From Hexactinellida sp. DTS-2022 (Eukaryota > Porifera > Hexactinellida): a DNA stretch of 64,000 nt. The notes below the pieces were generated by a model. It saw nothing but the letters and a program-made list of their open reading frames with translations, searched no databases and had not been told where the DNA came from. The translations under genes and the position numbers were made by a program. The DNA is taken from contig JAPNXP010000015.1 in assembly GCA_028753945.1 (NCBI GenBank), positions 1,302,001 through 1,366,000 of the forward strand. Reading direction: 5' to 3'. Of this stretch, positions 22,305-33,540 are shown one piece after another; position 1 is the stretch's first letter; each line of letters begins with the position of its first letter.

Positions 22305-22885
22305 ATCCCTTTATGGCTACAGGCCTGTATCAATTTTTGTAAAATAAACTAGTTTAATGAGTTTTAACTTTTAATTAATTCTTATTTGCTTCTAGATACA
22401 GACTATAAAGGCGAACCGCAACCTTTTTCAACCGTGGATCCCGTTTAGCAAATACCAAACGTTCTGTGGACCCCCTCCCATTGCCCGTAATACTAATATA
22501 GAGATATTGTCGACCCTCTACTTCCATCCGCGGACCCAATTTGAGAACCGCTGCTCTATCAGATGTTTGTTAAGTGAAGAGTTCCTCTGACGAATTATAC
22601 TGCAAATACAAGTTTCACTCCTAATCTCATTACTTTACAGAGAGACTCTATTGTTGTTTAATTTACACTTAGTTCATTGTGTCTTGTATATTTATTTTAT
22701 GAATTAATTAACTATGTAGTGTTAGTTCAAATCTTCACTAACTACTATTAGGGATTTAATTAATATCAGAAGGGGAACAAGATATAAGAAAATCCTAAGA
22801 AATATGCATCAACAATGTAACCTGACTATAAACAATGACAATCTATATTATACATAACGTATTAGGTATATTATCGAATACTATC
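22305..22885. other. Internal DNA of the 4.4-kb transposon
   Basis: AT-rich sequence. At 22,411-22,558 there is a decayed hAT-like relic (CCGCAACCTTTTTCAACC and TTTGAGAACCGCTG as possible ends) with no clear target duplication. Nothing else is supported. Confidence 0.4.
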
Positions 22886-23470
22886 TACTAACTCGTTTAA
22901 CCAGTCCATGGTCCAAAAAAATATATGAGTGCCATTGCCTTAGTATATTAGAATGCTATGGGTCACCCTACCTTAATAAAATGCTATACAATGTAATTTG
23001 TTTGGGAAATTCAAATACTCCCATTAGTAGCTCAATAAATTTCAGTTGCACGATAAGGATAGCTCGAATCCAAATAATACTAAAAGAAAAACCGCAATAG
23101 AATAGACAAATTGGTTAATGAATTTATTTCAAACAATCAAATTGGAGCCTCAGAAAATATTTCTATTATGCACAATCAATTTATACTAATTGATGAAATC
23201 TGCTAATCCATACTAATAAACCCTCGAATTTAATTGGCTAACATATTTTGTCACCTTTAAATGTGAATATTTCTCTTCAAAAACCAATAGATCGTTGTCG
23301 CAGTACAAAATTACCCCTATATACAAATTTTTCAGCTTTCTGGGACTCGTAGTCTTTCCAATTAATTCTGGACAAACACACAATCAAACAAACAAACACA
23401 GTGTAACACACACACAAACAAACAACAATTACGCTTTTAATATAAAGATAGATAGATAGATAGATAGATA

Positions 23471-24163
23471 GTGTAGATTAAACACTTAATTAACGAAAGG
23501 TATTTGCTAAAATGTGTGCTCGTATTTGTAACACTATGTGGCTGATTTGATTGTTTGTTAACCAGATGCACTAGAGTAGTACTTCTCTTTACTAAAGTGG
23601 TAAATTAGCTATTTCCCTGTAAATTGTTGTGCAATTTCTATTAAAACTGGTGTAACCTGATTTGTTAATACGTATATATAATTTATTATTTTATGAATTT
23701 TCAGCATTTAAATCCTACTTGATTTAGCACTTATAGTTACTGTATCCTATGAATGACCAATTACACTCGAAATTAAATTATGGTCTCGGGATTATTTGAA
23801 AAAATTCTGTACATACGTAATTTTATTCTTAGCATCGATTATACACGTTGTTCTCGGAATAAAATTTGGGCTCCCCCTCAGTATAGGACTTTTTACAAAG
23901 TTCGGCGCCCCTGCGTGGTTGCACTGCAGTTAGAAATCAAAACCTCAATAAGATTAAAATTATTTATATCAAACTTAGATAAATACAAAAGTAAAATGAG
24001 CGAAGTCAACGAATACAAATACATTAAATAAATGGTCAAAAATAATATATTGAAATATCCATGGATAACATTTGCATTAATTGCTTCATAATTCGAAACC
24101 AATTATAATTGTTAATTATTAAGTTATTTAGACCGTTACTATATCGGTATTTAATTTGCCACG
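23471..24163. other. Intergenic DNA, no supported gene
   Basis: This AT-rich stretch contains an 83-codon plus-strand ORF (23780-24031) and an overlapping minus-strand ORF. Neither shows a domain, compositional bias or homology that I recognise. It ends just past the stop codon of the RNF213-like exons. Confidence 0.5.
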
Positions 24164-25014
24164 TTAGACGTCAGTAGTTTGTGGATTATAAATTCTGTGT
24201 TCTTGTAGAGCTAATACAGCCCATGCAGCAGCACATTGTGATAGCTTTATTTTTTCAGGGAAATGTGAGGAGAATCCAGGAGGAACCTTCCACTCTTTCT
24301 CATCAGCGTATTCATTTATACTCTCTTTCAGTCTATGAGAGAATGTAAGTAGTTTATTTCTTGATATAATACCAAGTTGCAAATAAAAGAGAACTCACCC
24401 ATAATTCTTAACATCATCGCCCCTATCAAGCAGAAAGAAGAGGATGAACTCGTGGAGATACACCAGTACCTTCTCCACTGGGAAGTGGTTACAGCTCTGT
24501 CCTATCTGTCTTCTCTCCTCCTCACTAACAGCTTCCTGAAACACGTCTCTCAGAGATGAGAATGGAATCTGTAGAATATTAATTTAATCCTAGCCAGTGG
24601 CGTAGCCAGCCCCAAGTGATTGCCCGGGCACAGAGAGAAGTTTCCCGGGCCTGCCGCCTGTGCCCCCCATTCCCGGGCTTGGCTACGCCACTGCACTAAA
24701 TATAACCCCATTGAAAAATATTGCCCGGGCACAGAGAGAAGTTGCCCGGGCATGTGCCCCCCATTCCCGGGCTTGGCTACGCCACTGCACTAAATATAAC
24801 CCCATTGAAAAATATTGCCCGGGCACAGAGAGAAGTTGCCCGGGCATGTGCCCCCCAGGCCCGGGCTTGGCTACGCCACTGATCCTAGCTGATTCTAGCA
24901 GATGTGGGAATACAAAGTACACACCTGACCGAGAAGAGAGAGCTTCCGAGCTTTCTCAACAGACAGGAGACTCCAGAAGCTGAGGACGTGTTTCAGCCGT
25001 AACGCCCTTTCAGC
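24164..25014 (-). CDS. 3' exons of an RNF213 (mysterin)-like gene, partial
   Basis: Three exons can be spliced on the minus strand: 25014-24925 (90 nt), 24568-24399 (170 nt) and 24332-24164 (169 nt, ending TAA). Borders are TTCTACAG|, CAG|GTGTGT, TTCTACAG|, GG|GTGAGT and TCTCATAG|, and the frame is continuous. The product is 142 residues, with FWSLLSVEKARKLSLLG, VYLHEFILFFLLD and FPEKIKLSQCAAAWAVL as landmarks. I recognise this as resembling the C-terminus of the giant AAA+ E3 ubiquitin ligase RNF213, on pattern memory alone. The last intron is 66 nt, and the intron before it carries a hAT-like MITE. Upstream exons are not visible: a THAP transposon relic begins within about 100 bp and repeats fill the rest of the window. 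The gene is either split by a very long intron or truncated. Confidence 0.6.
24595..24881. mobile_element. hAT-like MITE in an intron of the RNF213-like gene
   Basis: Ends CAGTGGCGTAGCCAG and TTGGCTACGCCACTG are inverted. The 8-bp direct repeat ATCCTAGC lies at 24587-24594 and 24882-24889. The body holds between two and three tandem copies of a ~90-bp unit that starts ATTGCCCGGGCACAGAGAG. The ORFs across it translate this unit and are not genes. Confidence 0.85.
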
Positions 25015-25097
25015 CTGTAGAACGAAATAAGCAATATTGAAATATGTAACATTGAGAAAATATAAATTAGGATCACCCCAATAAAAGTAAGTAGTAT

Positions 25098-25517
25098 CAT
25101 AGCCTACTATACATAAGGCCTCACAGTAACAATTGAAATTTGGACCAGGGATGAGGTCGCCGATCGATTATGAAAATGACGATTTATTCTTCCGATTGTC
25201 AAATTGGGTCAATCATGGTCTACCAAACATAAGAATTCACTTTTTTAAGGGAAATTTGGACCAAGGATGCAGTTGCAGTCGTAATTTCTAAATGAACCAC
25301 AATGTTAAATAGTTAGTGTTTAGTAATTATTAATTTACCAAAACAATAGAAAATTCATTTGAATATATAATTTGATTGTATAATGTTTTAGTAAGTCATG
25401 TAATCAGTGGATATTCAGTCTCTCTGTTCTTCTGGTGTACTATAAACTTTGTTTTAACCGTACTTAATATTGTTTACTAGTTCTACCTTAGCTTTTAGTA
25501 TTGTTTAATTTTCAAAA
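25098..25517. other. Leader of the THAP element, shared with 37,147
   Basis: CATAGCCTACTATACATAAG at 25,098 and about 60 bp after it recur in the same orientation at 37,147, directly behind the 3' end of another transposase relic. The stretch has no ORF of note and may be a terminal or untranslated part of the P-like element. Confidence 0.4.
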
Positions 25518-26240
25518 ATGCCTAATTGCTGCTCGGCTTTTGGCTGCAAAAGCAACTACAAATCTTCTTCAGAAATTCTACCAGTTTTCAAATTACCACA
25601 AAATCCACCTGAACTCAGACACTCCTGGTTTAGGGCTCTTCGGAGGGATGATTTAGATGAATTGAAGGCTGTTTATGTTTGCGTGAAACATTTCCGCGAC
25701 GAAGATATAGAATACAGCCACAAAGTTCCAAATGGAGATGGAACTTTCCGTGAAATTCCTCTAGTCAGCCCAAAGCTGAAAGATGGCGCTGTACCAGTTT
25801 ATCTACCCAGTTGTCCATCATACTATCAAATTGATAGTATGACTAGATTGATAGTATCAATCTAGTCGCTTAGCACTAGATTGATAGTATCAATCTAGTG
25901 CTAAGCGCAGGCGTCCCCTCGACTTAAGAGAATATTCAACCAAACTTTAACACTTAGCTTGAATTCAGGTGAAGAGGTAGAGAAGTTCAAGATTAACAGT
26001 TTACATGATATTCCAGACAAGTTATCTTTGCTTCCCTTGCCAAAAACATGGTCATTATGGTATCCTGACGAAAACAGTATAATTTTTATTCGCCCTAGTC
26101 TAATAAATAGCGATATCCTAGTAAATAACTACTTGATAGTACATTCTGATCTATCTGTTAGAGCCAATTGTAATGGAGAACCTTATTCGCTTTCGCTAAA
26201 CTCAATAACGGTATCCGGACTGGGATTACATAAATTATAA
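25518..26240 (+). pseudogene. THAP-domain P-element-type transposase, truncated
   Basis: Residues 1-100 form a complete THAP zinc-binding domain. The C2CH set is C5 and C10 followed by C55-x2-H58, with the conserved SWFRAL tryptophan and an AVP-box (AVPVYLPS). THAP domains of this family bind the ends of their own transposon. A palindromic insertion at 25,842-25,906 breaks the frame. The code resumes with KRRRPLDL and SLWYPDENSIIFIRPSLINS, which matches the relics at 20,660 and at 39,111-39,299 (minus). Homology stops near 26,240, so the RNase H-like catalytic part is missing. I infer a 5' fragment of a dead element. The intact THAP domain could still be expressed alone, but nothing shows that. 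Confidence 0.75.
25868..25906. repeat. 39-bp palindrome inside a THAP coding relic
   Basis: The arms beginning GCTTAGCACTAGATTGATA are mirror-complementary around one central base. A shorter copy (ACTAGATTGATAGTATCAAT) lies directly upstream at 25,842. Together they replace a few codons of the transposase between PSYYQ and KRRR. Confidence 0.8.
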
Positions 26241-26514
26241 TGGTAAATTATTATTGATTCATCATAACTACTTTTGATTCATAACAAGTATCTAGGATGG
26301 CATTTCTAAGAATAACTGTACTTTTAAAAATTCAAATTTCAAAATGTAACTAAATATATATAGAATTTCTAAAAATGGCTTCTAATTGACCGTAACATAG
26401 TCTAATAGGCTATAATCTTTTGTAGAAGCACTTCCCAACTTCTAACTAGTTGTTGTATAAGATATTGAGTTACTTAGAAACTTATCCAACTTGCGTTAAC
26501 AATGGATTTACTTT

Positions 26515-26632
26515 TGTGCCGACTATACTATAGTATAGTGGCCCAGTATTGGAATCACTGCCTTTATTTTTACTGTGCCGACTATACTATAGTATAGTGG
26601 CCCAGTATTGGTCTTAGTGCTTTGGTTATTGT
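26515..26632. repeat. Two palindromic minisatellite units
   Basis: Two units of the form GTGCCG-ACTATACTATAGTATAGT-GGCCCAGTATTGG, 56-57 bp apart. The same unit is tandemly repeated at 29,241 and 31,042. Each unit is centred on an 18-bp perfect palindrome. Confidence 0.8.
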
Positions 26633-27900
26633 TATTGGTCCGTAGCCTCTCTACTGACCAGAGTTTTATTAACTAAGAGCCAAAATTTTCAGAATATGTG
26701 TCTCATGGGTCACAGATGTGCACCTGGGGTCACGATTTATTAATTTCGACTTGGGAAATTTTTTAACGGGACTTTTAGCTTTTTTTGTCCCATAAGAAAA
26801 TAAATGCAATAACAAGAATTAGTATCAGAAAAGTAATTAGTATCAGAAAAGTATTTTGCAACTGATAGCTCTTCACGATTTTTTTAATCTGTCCTCATTT
26901 TCCCAATAATTAGGCTCAAAGTTGCCACAATTCACCCTTAACTTTCTAAAATCATAAATTCATTAATATTCAATTATGCAATTATTTCGTGGTTTCAATG
27001 AATAACTATATTTATGAATAATTCAATTAGATTCAGTGTTATTTCGATTCAAGTTATTGTTGATATCATAATTACAATAAAGAATTCTAGAATATATGAA
27101 TAGTTAATTTACATTCAATAGCTATTACTATACAAATCAATTTCTGATATCATAGTTACAATAAAGTATTCTAGTGTATATGAATAATTCAATTTGATTC
27201 AATAGCTGCTACTATATAAATCGATTTCTAATACAATAGTTGTATTAAAGTTTTCTCCTATAAGAAAATTCAATTTAACTCAACAGTTATTCAATTTCAG
27301 AACGATTCTGATATTCAAACAATTGATTAATGAGATGGAATATCTATTTGTATAAATATTTGTCTATGTGTATGCTTGGTGCCCGAAATGTATTAGAGTG
27401 TAAGGGGGGTTTATAACGCATTTATAATGGAAATATAAACTTAATCCCCATATATCATTCAAAGTAAGCGAGTATGCTGATTTCAATTTTAAAACGATGA
27501 CAGATATACAAACAATGGATTAATGAAATGGAATATCTATTAAATGACTATTCGTCTGTGTGCGTGTGTTTGGTGTCCGAATTGTATTAGAGTGATAGGG
27601 GGGGGATAATTATAACGCATTTATAATGGAAATATAAACTTAATCCTTTTGTCATTCTAAGTAAACAAGTATGCTTATTTCCAATTTTTAACAGTATATT
27701 AATATTCAATGGATTAAAGCAAAGTAAATTATATTGGGAATTTGTTTACTTAACTCAAATCACAGTGGATAACATTGCTCAAATAATTAACTATTTATAT
27801 AAATTATTATCTATACATAATGAATGAATGGCATTAAACTCAAGGTGGTTCAAGATAGAAATAATTTAAAATCAACAATCGTTCCTTTGTACCATACAAC
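26633..27900. repeat. AT-rich tandem repeats left of the hairpin array
   Basis: A fragment of the hairpin-array unit (GCACCTGGGGTCACGATTTA) lies at about 26,718. Two or three copies of a ~100-bp unit with TGATATCATAGTTACAATAA follow at 27,055-27,260. Then come two copies of a ~190-bp unit (TATTAGAGTG, GCATTTATAATGGAAATATA) at 27,300-27,680. No gene is present. Confidence 0.55.
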
Positions 27901-28297
27901 TTGTTAAATGAGTCTAAACACTATGAGGCGTTCATAAGATGGCGAAAAAATCCAAAATTGCAGCTGTGACGACAGCATGATCCTTTGGAGGCACTATAAA
28001 TAAACCACCACCAAAATATAGTGCCACAAAAAGAACATGCGTCGGCACAGGCTGCAATTTTGGATTTTTTTTTTTTTTTTTTTTTTTTTCTCCGTAGACG
28101 GTGCCCTGGCCTGAGCTTTATAGTTGAAGGGCTGAAACTTGGCATGTAGGTGCGATGGGACCGTCTAATTTGCACCTGGGGTTACGATTTTTGATTAACA
28201 AATTTTTGACACATCTTTAACACCTTTCAAAATTTGTCTGGTCCATAACTCAAAAAATCCAAAATTGCACCCTGTGCCGACGCATGTTCCTTTGGTG

Positions 28298-28610
28298 CAG
28301 GGGCGTCAGAAGGGGGGGCACAAGGGGGCACGTGCCCCCCTCAAAAATCTCGGTGCCCCCCCCACGGTGCCCCCCTCACCTGTGCATCCCCTCGCCTGTG
28401 CCCCCTTCCCCTGTCCTAATAGATGAAATAACAACACCAATGATATACATGAGTTCAAATGTCATGATACTACTGCTCTTATTCGATGTTAAACTATCAA
28501 AAAAGACATAAAATCACGTGGGGTTTTATACTACTAAGAATTAGTTTTGGTCTGTGCCCCCCCCTAAATCTGATTGCCCCCTCTCCGATTACACGCTTCC
28601 GACGCCCCTG
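28298..28610. mobile_element. hAT-like MITE inserted in a hairpin arm
   Basis: A 313-bp element starting CAGGGGCGTCAGAAGG and ending CGACGCCCCTG, flanked by CTTTGGTG (28290-28297 and 28611-28618). Removing it with one copy of the duplication restores the hairpin arm found in all other units. It is of the same terminal family as the element at 21,548. Confidence 0.9.
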
Positions 28611-29240
28611 CTTTGGTGGCACTATATTTTGTTGGTTGTTTATTGATAGTGCCTCCAAAGGAACATGCTGTCGGCGCAGGCTGCAATTTTGGATTTTTTT
28701 TCGCCAAGTCATCAACGCCCAAGGTGTGAAGAAGCATTTGTTAATTGGTCCGAGTCACAAGGAACGGTAGATAAATTTGAAGTTTGTTTCTATCTTAAAC
28801 CATCTTGAGTTTGATGCCATTCATTCATTATGTATTGATAATAAATTATATTATTAGTTATTTATATTAGCATTGTTATCCAGGTTGAGTTGAATTAAGT
28901 CAACAAATTCCTTATATTATATTATTTTATTTAATCCATTACATGGTAAATTAAATAGAAGCCAGCTGCAATTTATAAGTTAAATCTATTTAATTATCGC
29001 AAGTTGAATCAATCGAGTAAGATTTAACAAGTTAAATCAATATAATAATTACAAGTTGAAACAATGGAATTAGATTTAACACTTTACTGAAATTGAAGTG
29101 TGAGTAAACAAAGAAATTTCAACCCCCATTTATGGCAGAAATAAAACTCTTTATTGAAAGTTTTCTTCTCCCATCAGACGCAGAATTTTATGGTGAATCC
29201 AAATGTGGAATAAAATTTGGGGGTTTAGTAAAATATTTTT

Positions 29241-29612
29241 ACTGTGCCGACTATACTATAGTATAGTGGCACAGTATTGGAATCACTGCCTTTATTATTA
29301 TTATTTTTATTTTTACTGTGCCGACTATACTATAGTATAATGGCCCAGTATTGGAATCACTGCCTTTATTACTGTGCCGACTATACTATAGTATAGTGGC
29401 CCAGTATTGGAATCACTGCCTTTATAACTGTGCCGACTATACTATAGTATAGTGGCCCAGTATTGGAATCACTGCCTTTATTATTACTGTGCCGACTATA
29501 CTATAGTATAGTGGCCCAGATCTAATCTTACTGCCTTTATTATTATTTTTACTGTGCCGACTATACTATAGTATAGTGGCCCAGTATTAGAATCACTGCC
29601 TTTATTTATATT
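29241..29612. repeat. Palindromic minisatellite, six units
   Basis: Six units begin with ACTGTGCCG at 29241, 29315, 29371, 29427, 29486 and 29551. Each holds the 18-bp palindrome ACTATACTATAGTATAGT and ends AATCACTGCCTTTATT. The spacing (56-74 bp) varies only in the TTATTATT tail. The array sits exactly where array units change orientation. Confidence 0.9.
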
Positions 29613-31041
29613 ATTATTATTTCTCCGTAGCAGGTGCCCTGGCCACACCTGTATACATAGAGGGCTGAAACTTGGCATGTAGATTCGGAGTCGACGTCTA
29701 ATTTGCACCTGGGGTTACGATTTTGTATTAACAAATTTTTGACACATCTTTAACACCTTTCAAAATTTGTCTGGTCCATAACTCAAAAAATGTTTTACTA
29801 AACCCCAAAATTTTATTTCACATTTGGATTCGCCATAAAATTCTGCGTCTGATGGGAGAAGAAAACTTTCAATAAAGAGTTCTATTTCTGCCATAAATGG
29901 GGGTTGAAATTTCTTTGTTTACTCACACTTCAGTTTCAGTATAACTGTTAAATCAAATTCCATTGTTTCAACTTGTAATAATTATATTGATTTAACTTGT
30001 TAAATCTTACTCTATTGATTCAACTTGCGATAATTAAATTGATTTAACTTATAAATTCCAGCTGGCTTCTATTTAATTTTAGTATTACTATACAATTGAT
30101 TAAATTAAATAATATAATATAAGGAATTTGTTGACTCAACTCAACCAACCATGGATAACATTGCTAAAATAAATAACTAATAATATAATTTATTATCAAT
30201 ACATAATGAATGAATGGCATTAATCTAAAGATGGTTTATGATAGAACCGTTAAGATTTTACATTCCACAACAACGACAGATTAAGTGATTATATTTATTT
30301 CGGCGAGAATATTCTTGCACAATTAATGACTGACTTAATTAATTATAATTAATTCATTTTGTATTTAACTTATAGACGGTTCCAAATAGATTATTGGGGT
30401 TATCGAGTGCGTGGAATTCAAATATTATAGTGAAATTCAATTTAAATTAATAATAATTGCAAATAATTGAACTTAATTTATTTTGCTGTATATAATAATG
30501 GTGTTAAATAATAAATACATTAATTAAATTTTTATGCTAATTAGCTAAATTTCATTAATCTCAGAGATGATACAAGATATAAACAAACTTTCAATTTATC
30601 AATTGGTCCTTATGCCAGATACCACCTATACAAGTGGGTCTTGACACCTTGAGGTGATGATGACATCGTTAAAATAATGTATTTTTACAATTTTTTTAAT
30701 TCGACATTTAAAATGGGTTAGTTGGTGTTTGGTGATGACCCAACACTCACATAAAAAATGATGACTCATCACTTATTATATTCTACTGAAACTTGAATAT
30801 CTTTGAAACGAAGTGAGCAAAATGGAAACTTCCACGACTCTAAGGGTCGTTGCCTTCTGAAACACCTTTCTGAAATAATTTAACACCTTCATAGTGATGA
30901 TGACATGGCGGAAAAAAAATCCAAAATTGCAGCCTGCGCCGACAGCATGTTCCTATGGAGGCACTATCAATAAACCACCACCAAAATATAGTGCCACCAA
31001 AGGAACATGCGTCGGCACAGGCTGCAATTTTGGATTTTATT

Positions 31042-31225
31042 ACTGTGCCGACTATACTATAGTATAGTGGCCCAGTATTAGAATCACTGCCTTTATTTAT
31101 ATTATTATTACTGTGCCGACTATACTATAGTATAGTGGCCCAGTATTGGAATCACTGCCTTTATTTTTACTGTGCCGACTATACTATAGTATAGTGGCCC
31201 AGTATTGGAATCACTGCCTTTATTA
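31042..31225. repeat. Palindromic minisatellite, three units
   Basis: Three further units with the ACTATACTATAGTATAGT core start at 31042, 31110 and 31169, directly after a hairpin arm ending GCAATTTTGGATTTTATT. Confidence 0.9.
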
Positions 31226-32950
31226 TTATTTTTATTATTTCTCCGTAGCAGGTGCCCTGGCCACACCTGTATACATTGAGTTCTGAAACTTGGCATGCAG
31301 GTGCAGAGTGACCGTCTAATTTGCACCTGGGGTTACGATTTTTGATCAAATAATTTTAACACCTATTTAAACTAATTATGGCTCATAACATGAAATAATT
31401 AATATTGAGCTTGATAAAATTTACATATACGGATATAGAATTAATTTCTACACCTTTTGGCAATTCACGAATGTTCAATTTAGCATAGCTTTGTGCCATA
31501 ATTGGGGTGCCAATCTCCTGTGTTTCCTCACACTTGAGATTCAGTAAAACTGTTAAATCTAATTCTATTGTTTCAACTTGTAATAATTATATTGAATCTA
31601 ATTCTATTGTTTCAACTTGTAATAATTATATTGATTTAACTTGTTAAATCCTACTCTAGTGATTCAACTTGCGATAATTATATTGATTTAACTTATAAAT
31701 TCCAGCTGGCTTCTATTTAATTGTAGTATTACTAGACAATGGATAAAATAAAATAATATAATATAAGGAATTTGTTGACTCAACTCAACCAACCGTGGAT
31801 AACATTGCTAAAATAAATAACTAATAATATAATATATTATCAATACATAATGAAAGAATGGCATTAAACTCAAGATGGTTTATGATAGAAACAAACTTCA
31901 AATTTATCTACCCTTCCTTGTGACACGGACCAATTAAAAATGGTTCTTCACACCTTGGGCGTTGATGACTTTGGGAAAAAAAATCCAAAATTGCAGCCTG
32001 CGCCGACAGCATGTTCCTTTGGAGGCACTATCAATAAACCACCAACAAAATATAGTGCCACCAAAGGAACATGCGTCGGCACAGGCTGCAATTTTGGATT
32101 TTTTTTTTCTCCGTAGACGGTGCCCTGGCAACACCTTTATACATAGAGAGCTGAAACTTGGCATGTAGGTGCGATGGGACCGTCTAATTTGCACCTGGGG
32201 TTACGATTTTTGATTAACTAATTTTTGACACATCTTTAACACCTTTCAAAATTTGTCTGGTCCATAACTAAAAATATGTTTTACTAAACCCCAAAATTTT
32301 ATTTCACATTTGGATTCACCATAAAATTCTGCGTCTGTTGGGAGAAGAAATTTTTCAATAAAGGGGTCAATTTCTGCCATAAATGGGGGTTAAAATTTCT
32401 TTGTTTACTCACACTTCAATTTCAGTAAAGTGTTAAATCTAATTCTATTGTTTCAACTTGTAATAATTATTTTGATTTAACTTGTTAAATCCTACTTTAG
32501 TGATTCAACTTGCGATAATTATATTGATTTAACTTATAAATTCCAGCTGGCTTCTATTTAATTGTAGTATTACTATACAATGGATTAAATAAAATAATAT
32601 AATATTTGGAATTTGTTGACTCAACTCAACCAACCATGGATAACATTGCTAAAATAAATAACAAATAATATAACTTATTATCAATACATAATGAATGAAT
32701 GGCATTAAATTCTAGATGGTTTATGATAGAAACAAACTTCAAATTCAACAATCGTTCCTTGTGACTCCGACCACTTAACAAATGCTTCTTCACACCTTGA
32801 ACGCTGATGACTTGGCGAAAAAAAATCCAAAATTGCAGCCTGCGCCGACAGCATGTTCCTTTGGAGGCACTATCAATAAACAACACAAAAATATAGTGCC
32901 ACCAAAGGAACATGCGTCGGCACAGGCTGCAATTTTGGATTTTTTTTTCC

Positions 32951-33540
32951 TTGATTTTTTTACAGTTTTCGATTCAAGGTCCACATTTCTTCAATTTATT
33001 GGGAAATTTCACACAATCTGTTCCTATATTCAATCCCAAATAATAAATTACTCATTCTACTTCCTATTTTTTAATGATATAGTTATGTTATTGACAATGC
33101 AGTTGAGTTTGTCGCGATAACTCAATACATTTCATCATAACTAAGCTTCTAAATCAATTTTTATTATTCTTTGAACGAAGCTTTTGAAAATTAAGTGTAT
33201 ATTTAGTTCTAATGTCTCAATAGTCACTTACTAACATTCCAATTCGATTCCAAAGTGTCTTAGTATTCCCCCGCAATATATTACTTCTAGAAAAAACTAG
33301 ATAATCTCTACTCTTACTCTTACTCTACTCTTAAAATTTCAAGGATATCGGCGAAATTTGTAATTTTTGCCATATATGGAGGTGTTGAAACGTCATATTG
33401 TGACACTTATGAATGACAAAATCAAAATTAATATTGGAGGAGAAATATTAATCTCATTGAGTGTATATTTAGAAGAAGAAAAATATTCCGGTGGAATAAA
33501 AAAATTTCGGTAATTTGACCAGTCCGGACACCGATAAGTG
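32951..33540. other. Spacer between hairpin array and transposase relic
   Basis: Mostly AT-rich unique sequence. The expected 5' (THAP) part of the following transposase is not recognisable here. Confidence 0.45.

Larger units (their letters stand above)
18572..22970. mobile_element. 4.4-kb transposon with THAP relic, 8-bp target duplication
   Basis: Ends are TAGGGTGACC at the left and GGTCACCCTA at the right, and the direct repeat CCTTAATA flanks it (18564-18571 and 22971-22978). Near the left end, 19,870-19,945 is the inverse of 22,886-22,965 (GCATTCTAATATACTAAGGC), so the original left end was probably split by another insertion at about 18,582-19,868. That inner segment has its own inverted CCTGGACA/TGTCCAGG ends. 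Inside lies a decayed THAP-domain coding relic at 20,291, pointing to a P-element-type transposon; these make 8-bp duplications. Nested hAT-like elements occupy 21,548-22,296. Confidence 0.7.
18418..23470 (+). repeat. Dispersed repeat R1 copy split by a 4.4-kb transposon
   Basis: The head (18418-18571) starts CGAGCCCTTCGGTCTCCGTC with CGCTTTGCG and CCGCTGCGCG hairpins. The tail (22971-23470) ends with CTGGACAAACACACAATC and a run of GATA units. Head plus tail align with the uninterrupted R1 copy at 34,547-35,219 (shared landmarks: ATTCCTCATAAAG and ACCAATAGATCGTTGTC). The family has a fixed 5' head and a microsatellite-like 3' tail, as in non-autonomous retroposons, but I cannot assign it to a known class. 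Confidence 0.7.
27901..32950. repeat. Left arm of the hairpin-repeat array, mostly inverted
   Basis: Array units carry the landmarks GCACCTGGGGTTACGATTTT, TCTGGTCCATAACTCA, CAGACGCAGAATTTTATGG and a long imperfect hairpin. Hairpins lie at about 27948-28068, 28257-28698 (interrupted by a MITE), 30919-31037, 31982-32102 and 32824-32942. Each arm starts CCAAAATTGCAGCCTGTGCC and pairs over about 48 bp, including GGAACATGC, across a loop of some 20-25 nt. Most units run opposite to those at 39.9-49.5 kb, but the unit starting at 28,257 runs forward to about 29,240 and then flips again. Short ORFs that start MQIRRSHRTYMPSF recur here and are repeat translations. Confidence 0.85.

Noticed and set aside
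22411-22558. Further hAT-like element with GAACCGC ends
   Set aside because: The ends are only roughly inverted and the flanking 8 bases (CTATAAAG-like against CTCTATCA) do not match, so it is mentioned only as a relic.
23780-24031. 83-codon plus-strand ORF as a gene
   Set aside because: No start context, domain or splice partners were recognisable, and it is short enough to be chance in this stretch.
24660-24983. 107-codon ORF near 24.7 kb
   Set aside because: It translates the tandem body of the MITE at 24,595-24,881 and runs antisense into an RNF213-like exon.
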